From Ciceribacter sichuanensis (lineage in GTDB: Bacteria; Pseudomonadota; Alphaproteobacteria; Rhizobiales; Rhizobiaceae), in assembly GCF_024055605.1 (NCBI RefSeq), contig NZ_JAMXLX010000002.1, positions 682,001-746,000 on the forward strand: a DNA stretch of 64,000 nucleotides, in the 5' to 3' direction. The first letter of the stretch is position 1, and each line of letters begins with the position of its first letter. Position numbers and translations under genes: made by a program. Below are positions 62,432 through 64,000 of this stretch, in pieces. The notes under the pieces were generated by a model. It ran no database searches. It was given only the letters and a program-made list of their open reading frames with translations, and was not told the origin of the DNA.

Positions 62432-62959
62432 ATGACAGACAAGACCTACAACGTGCTCTTCCTGTGCACGGGCAATTCCGCACGCTCCATCCTCGCCGAA
62501 TCCATCCTCAACAAGGAAGGCGGCGGACGTTTCAAAGCTTTCTCAGCGGGCAGCCAGCCAAAGGGCGAAGTGAACCCGCATGCGCTGAAGGAACTGGCCG
62601 CCCTGGGCTATCCGTCGACGGGCTTCTCCTCGAAGAGCTGGGACGTCTTCGCAGAACCCGGCGCACCCGAGATGGATTTCATCTTCACCGTCTGCGACAG
62701 CGCCGCAGGGGAAGCATGTCCTGTCTGGATTGGTCATCCGATGACCGCCCACTGGGGAGTCGAGGATCCGGCCGCCGTGGTCGGCAGCGAAGTCGATATC
62801 CAGCAGGCTTTCGCCCAGGCGGCACGCTTCCTCAAGAACCGCATTACCGCCTTCATCAACCTGCCCCTAGCCTCCATCGACCGAATGGCGCTCGAACAGC
62901 ATGTCCGCCAGATCGGTTCGCTCGAAGGCGCCTCCGTCAAATCCGCAAAGGCCGAGTAA
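62432..62959 (+). CDS. arsC: Arsenate reductase ArsC (LMW phosphatase type)
   Basis: A 175-residue reductase of arsenate to arsenite. The P-loop VLFLCTGNSARSILAES has the nucleophile Cys13 in C-x5-R; resolving cysteines may be VCDSAAGEACPVW (about residues 87 and 95). The DPA motif (VEDPAAV) is the conserved acid loop. It is 15 bases downstream of arsN2 and 1 base upstream of acr3. The product is exported by Acr3. Confidence 0.95.
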   Translation: MTDKTYNVLFLCTGNSARSILAESILNKEGGGRFKAFSAGSQPKGEVNPHALKELAALGYPSTGFSSKSWDVFAEPGAPEMDFIFTVCDSAAGEACPVWIGHPMTAHWGVEDPAAVVGSEVDIQQAFAQAARFLKNRITAFINLPLASIDRMALEQHVRQIGSLEGASVKSAKAE

Positions 62960-62960
62960 T

Positions 62961-64000
62961 ATGTCAACGTTCGAACGATACCTGACCATCTGGGTCTTCC
63001 TCTGCATCGTCGTCGGCATCGCCCTCGGGCACCTCATGCCCAGCGTGTTTCACGCGATCGGTGCGGCCGAGGTCGCAAAGGTGAACATCCCGGTCGCAGC
63101 CCTGATCTGGCTGATGGTCATCCCGATGCTGCTCAAGATCGACTTCGGGGCTCTGGCGAAGGTCGGAAGCTACTGGCGGGGCATCGGCGTGACGCTCTTT
63201 GTCAACTGGGCGGTCAAGCCATTCTCGATGGCACTGCTCGGATGGCTGTTCGTGGGCTGGCTCTTCCGTCCCATGCTTCCGGCCGACCAGATCGACTCCT
63301 ATATCGCCGGCCTGATCATTCTGGCGGCCGCGCCCTGCACGGCAATGGTTTTCGTGTGGTCGAACCTTACCAAGGGCGAGCCGCACTTCACCCTGTCCCA
63401 GGTCGCGCTCAACGATGCCATCATGATCGTTGCCTTTGCTCCGATCGTCGGACTTCTCCTTGGACTGTCGGCGATCACGGTTCCATGGGACACGCTGACG
63501 ATCTCTGTCGTCCTCTACATCCTGATCCCGGTGGCCATCTCTCAGATCATCCGGAAGAGGCTCACTGCCGATGGCACGACCCGGTCGCTCGACCGCCTTC
63601 TCGCCCGGCTGCAACCACTCTCCCTCCTTGCTCTGCTCGCCACGCTGATCCTGCTCTTCGGCTTTCAGGGTGAGCAGATCATCGCGCAGCCGACAATCAT
63701 CGGCCTTCTGGCGGTTCCGATCCTGATCCAGGTCTACTTCAACTCTGGCCTGGCCTATCTGCTGAACCGGATGTCGGGAGAACAGCACTGCGTCGCCGGG
63801 CCTTCCGCCCTCATCGGGGCCAGCAATTTCTTCGAACTCGCAGTCGCGGCGGCAATCAGCCTGTTCGGCTTCCAATCCGGCGCGGCTCTCGCGACAGTCG
63901 TGGGCGTTCTCATCGAGGTCCCTGTGATGCTGTCGGTCGTATGGATCGTGAACCGCACCAAGGGCTGGTACGAAGCCGCCCCCGCCGTCTCCAAGAACAC
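62961..64000 (+). CDS. acr3: Arsenite efflux permease Acr3, partial at window edge
   Basis: The gene runs off the right edge; about 346 codons seen, which is nearly the full family length (about 350-400). Ten hydrophobic helices, with the signature LAAAPCTAMVFVWSNLTKGE (conserved Cys in helix 4) and the SNFFELAVAAAISLFG block near the end. Acr3 exports arsenite driven by the proton motive force. Last visible gene of arsR-arsN2-arsC-acr3. Confidence 0.95.
   Translation, partial: MSTFERYLTIWVFLCIVVGIALGHLMPSVFHAIGAAEVAKVNIPVAALIWLMVIPMLLKIDFGALAKVGSYWRGIGVTLFVNWAVKPFSMALLGWLFVGWLFRPMLPADQIDSYIAGLIILAAAPCTAMVFVWSNLTKGEPHFTLSQVALNDAIMIVAFAPIVGLLLGLSAITVPWDTLTISVVLYILIPVAISQIIRKRLTADGTTRSLDRLLARLQPLSLLALLATLILLFGFQGEQIIAQPTIIGLLAVPILIQVYFNSGLAYLLNRMSGEQHCVAGPSALIGASNFFELAVAAAISLFGFQSGAALATVVGVLIEVPVMLSVVWIVNRTKGWYEAAPAVSKN

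Overview
The window is a chromosome segment from an alphaproteobacterium, most likely a member of the Rhizobiaceae. The main evidence is a eukaryotic-type glutamine synthetase II (glnII) divergent from its small regulator gstI, an NtrC site and a sigma-54 promoter between them, rhizobial-type palindromic intergenic repeats, TTG/GTG starts and GC-rich codon use. No species call is possible from the sequence alone.

Bases 1-30,817 look like ordinary backbone. From the left: an ECF sigma/anti-sigma pair (anti-sigma cut by the window edge), a TPR lipo/periplasmic-type protein, a uric-acid catabolism block (uraH and allA, then uraD and puuE) that encloses glnII-gstI, and an orphan HepT toxin with a broken MntA partner. 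Next come a 2H phosphoesterase, a split MnmC (FAD oxidoreductase and MnmD methyltransferase with overlapping divergent starts), a six-PAS hybrid histidine kinase, an MttB-family methyltransferase, a WYL regulator, an AlkC-like glycosylase, a cytochrome b/PepSY module divergent from a PepSY-response regulator-kinase operon, rhlE, an EamA exporter, an ATP-grasp/alpha-E/transglutaminase cluster, a J-domain protein and a MarR regulator.

An integrative element of about 27.8 kb (30,849-58,678) sits in a tRNA-Arg(CCG) gene. It is bounded by 46-bp direct repeats of the tRNA 3' end and carries paired 10-bp repeats that look like integrase arm sites at both ends. A large tyrosine integrase lies beside the tRNA. 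The element also has a large serine recombinase, a small tyrosine recombinase, an HUH rolling-circle-type Rep protein and an IS1182-type transposase. Its cargo includes a long flagellin, an orphan ABC binding protein, a phosphoglycolate-phosphatase-like HAD protein, and two candidates for undescribed biology. The first is a tRNA-guanine-transglycosylase-fold protein lacking the zinc site, divergent from an 884-residue protein ending in a glycosyltransferase-like domain. The second is a tightly coupled five-gene operon: restriction-methylase fusion, HsdS, DGQHR plus deoxyribosyltransferase-like fusion, PUA/EVE-like plus Mrr nuclease, and a HEPN protein. It is probably a defence island.

Right of 58,678 a second copy of the element's left-end sequence follows without an integrase, suggesting the remnant of an older, tandemly integrated element. 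It carries a zinc-ribbon membrane protein, a 28-residue membrane peptide, an IS3-family insertion and an arsenic operon (arsR-arsN2-arsC-acr3) whose last gene runs off the window. The arsR promoter geometry suggests a leaderless, autorepressed transcript.
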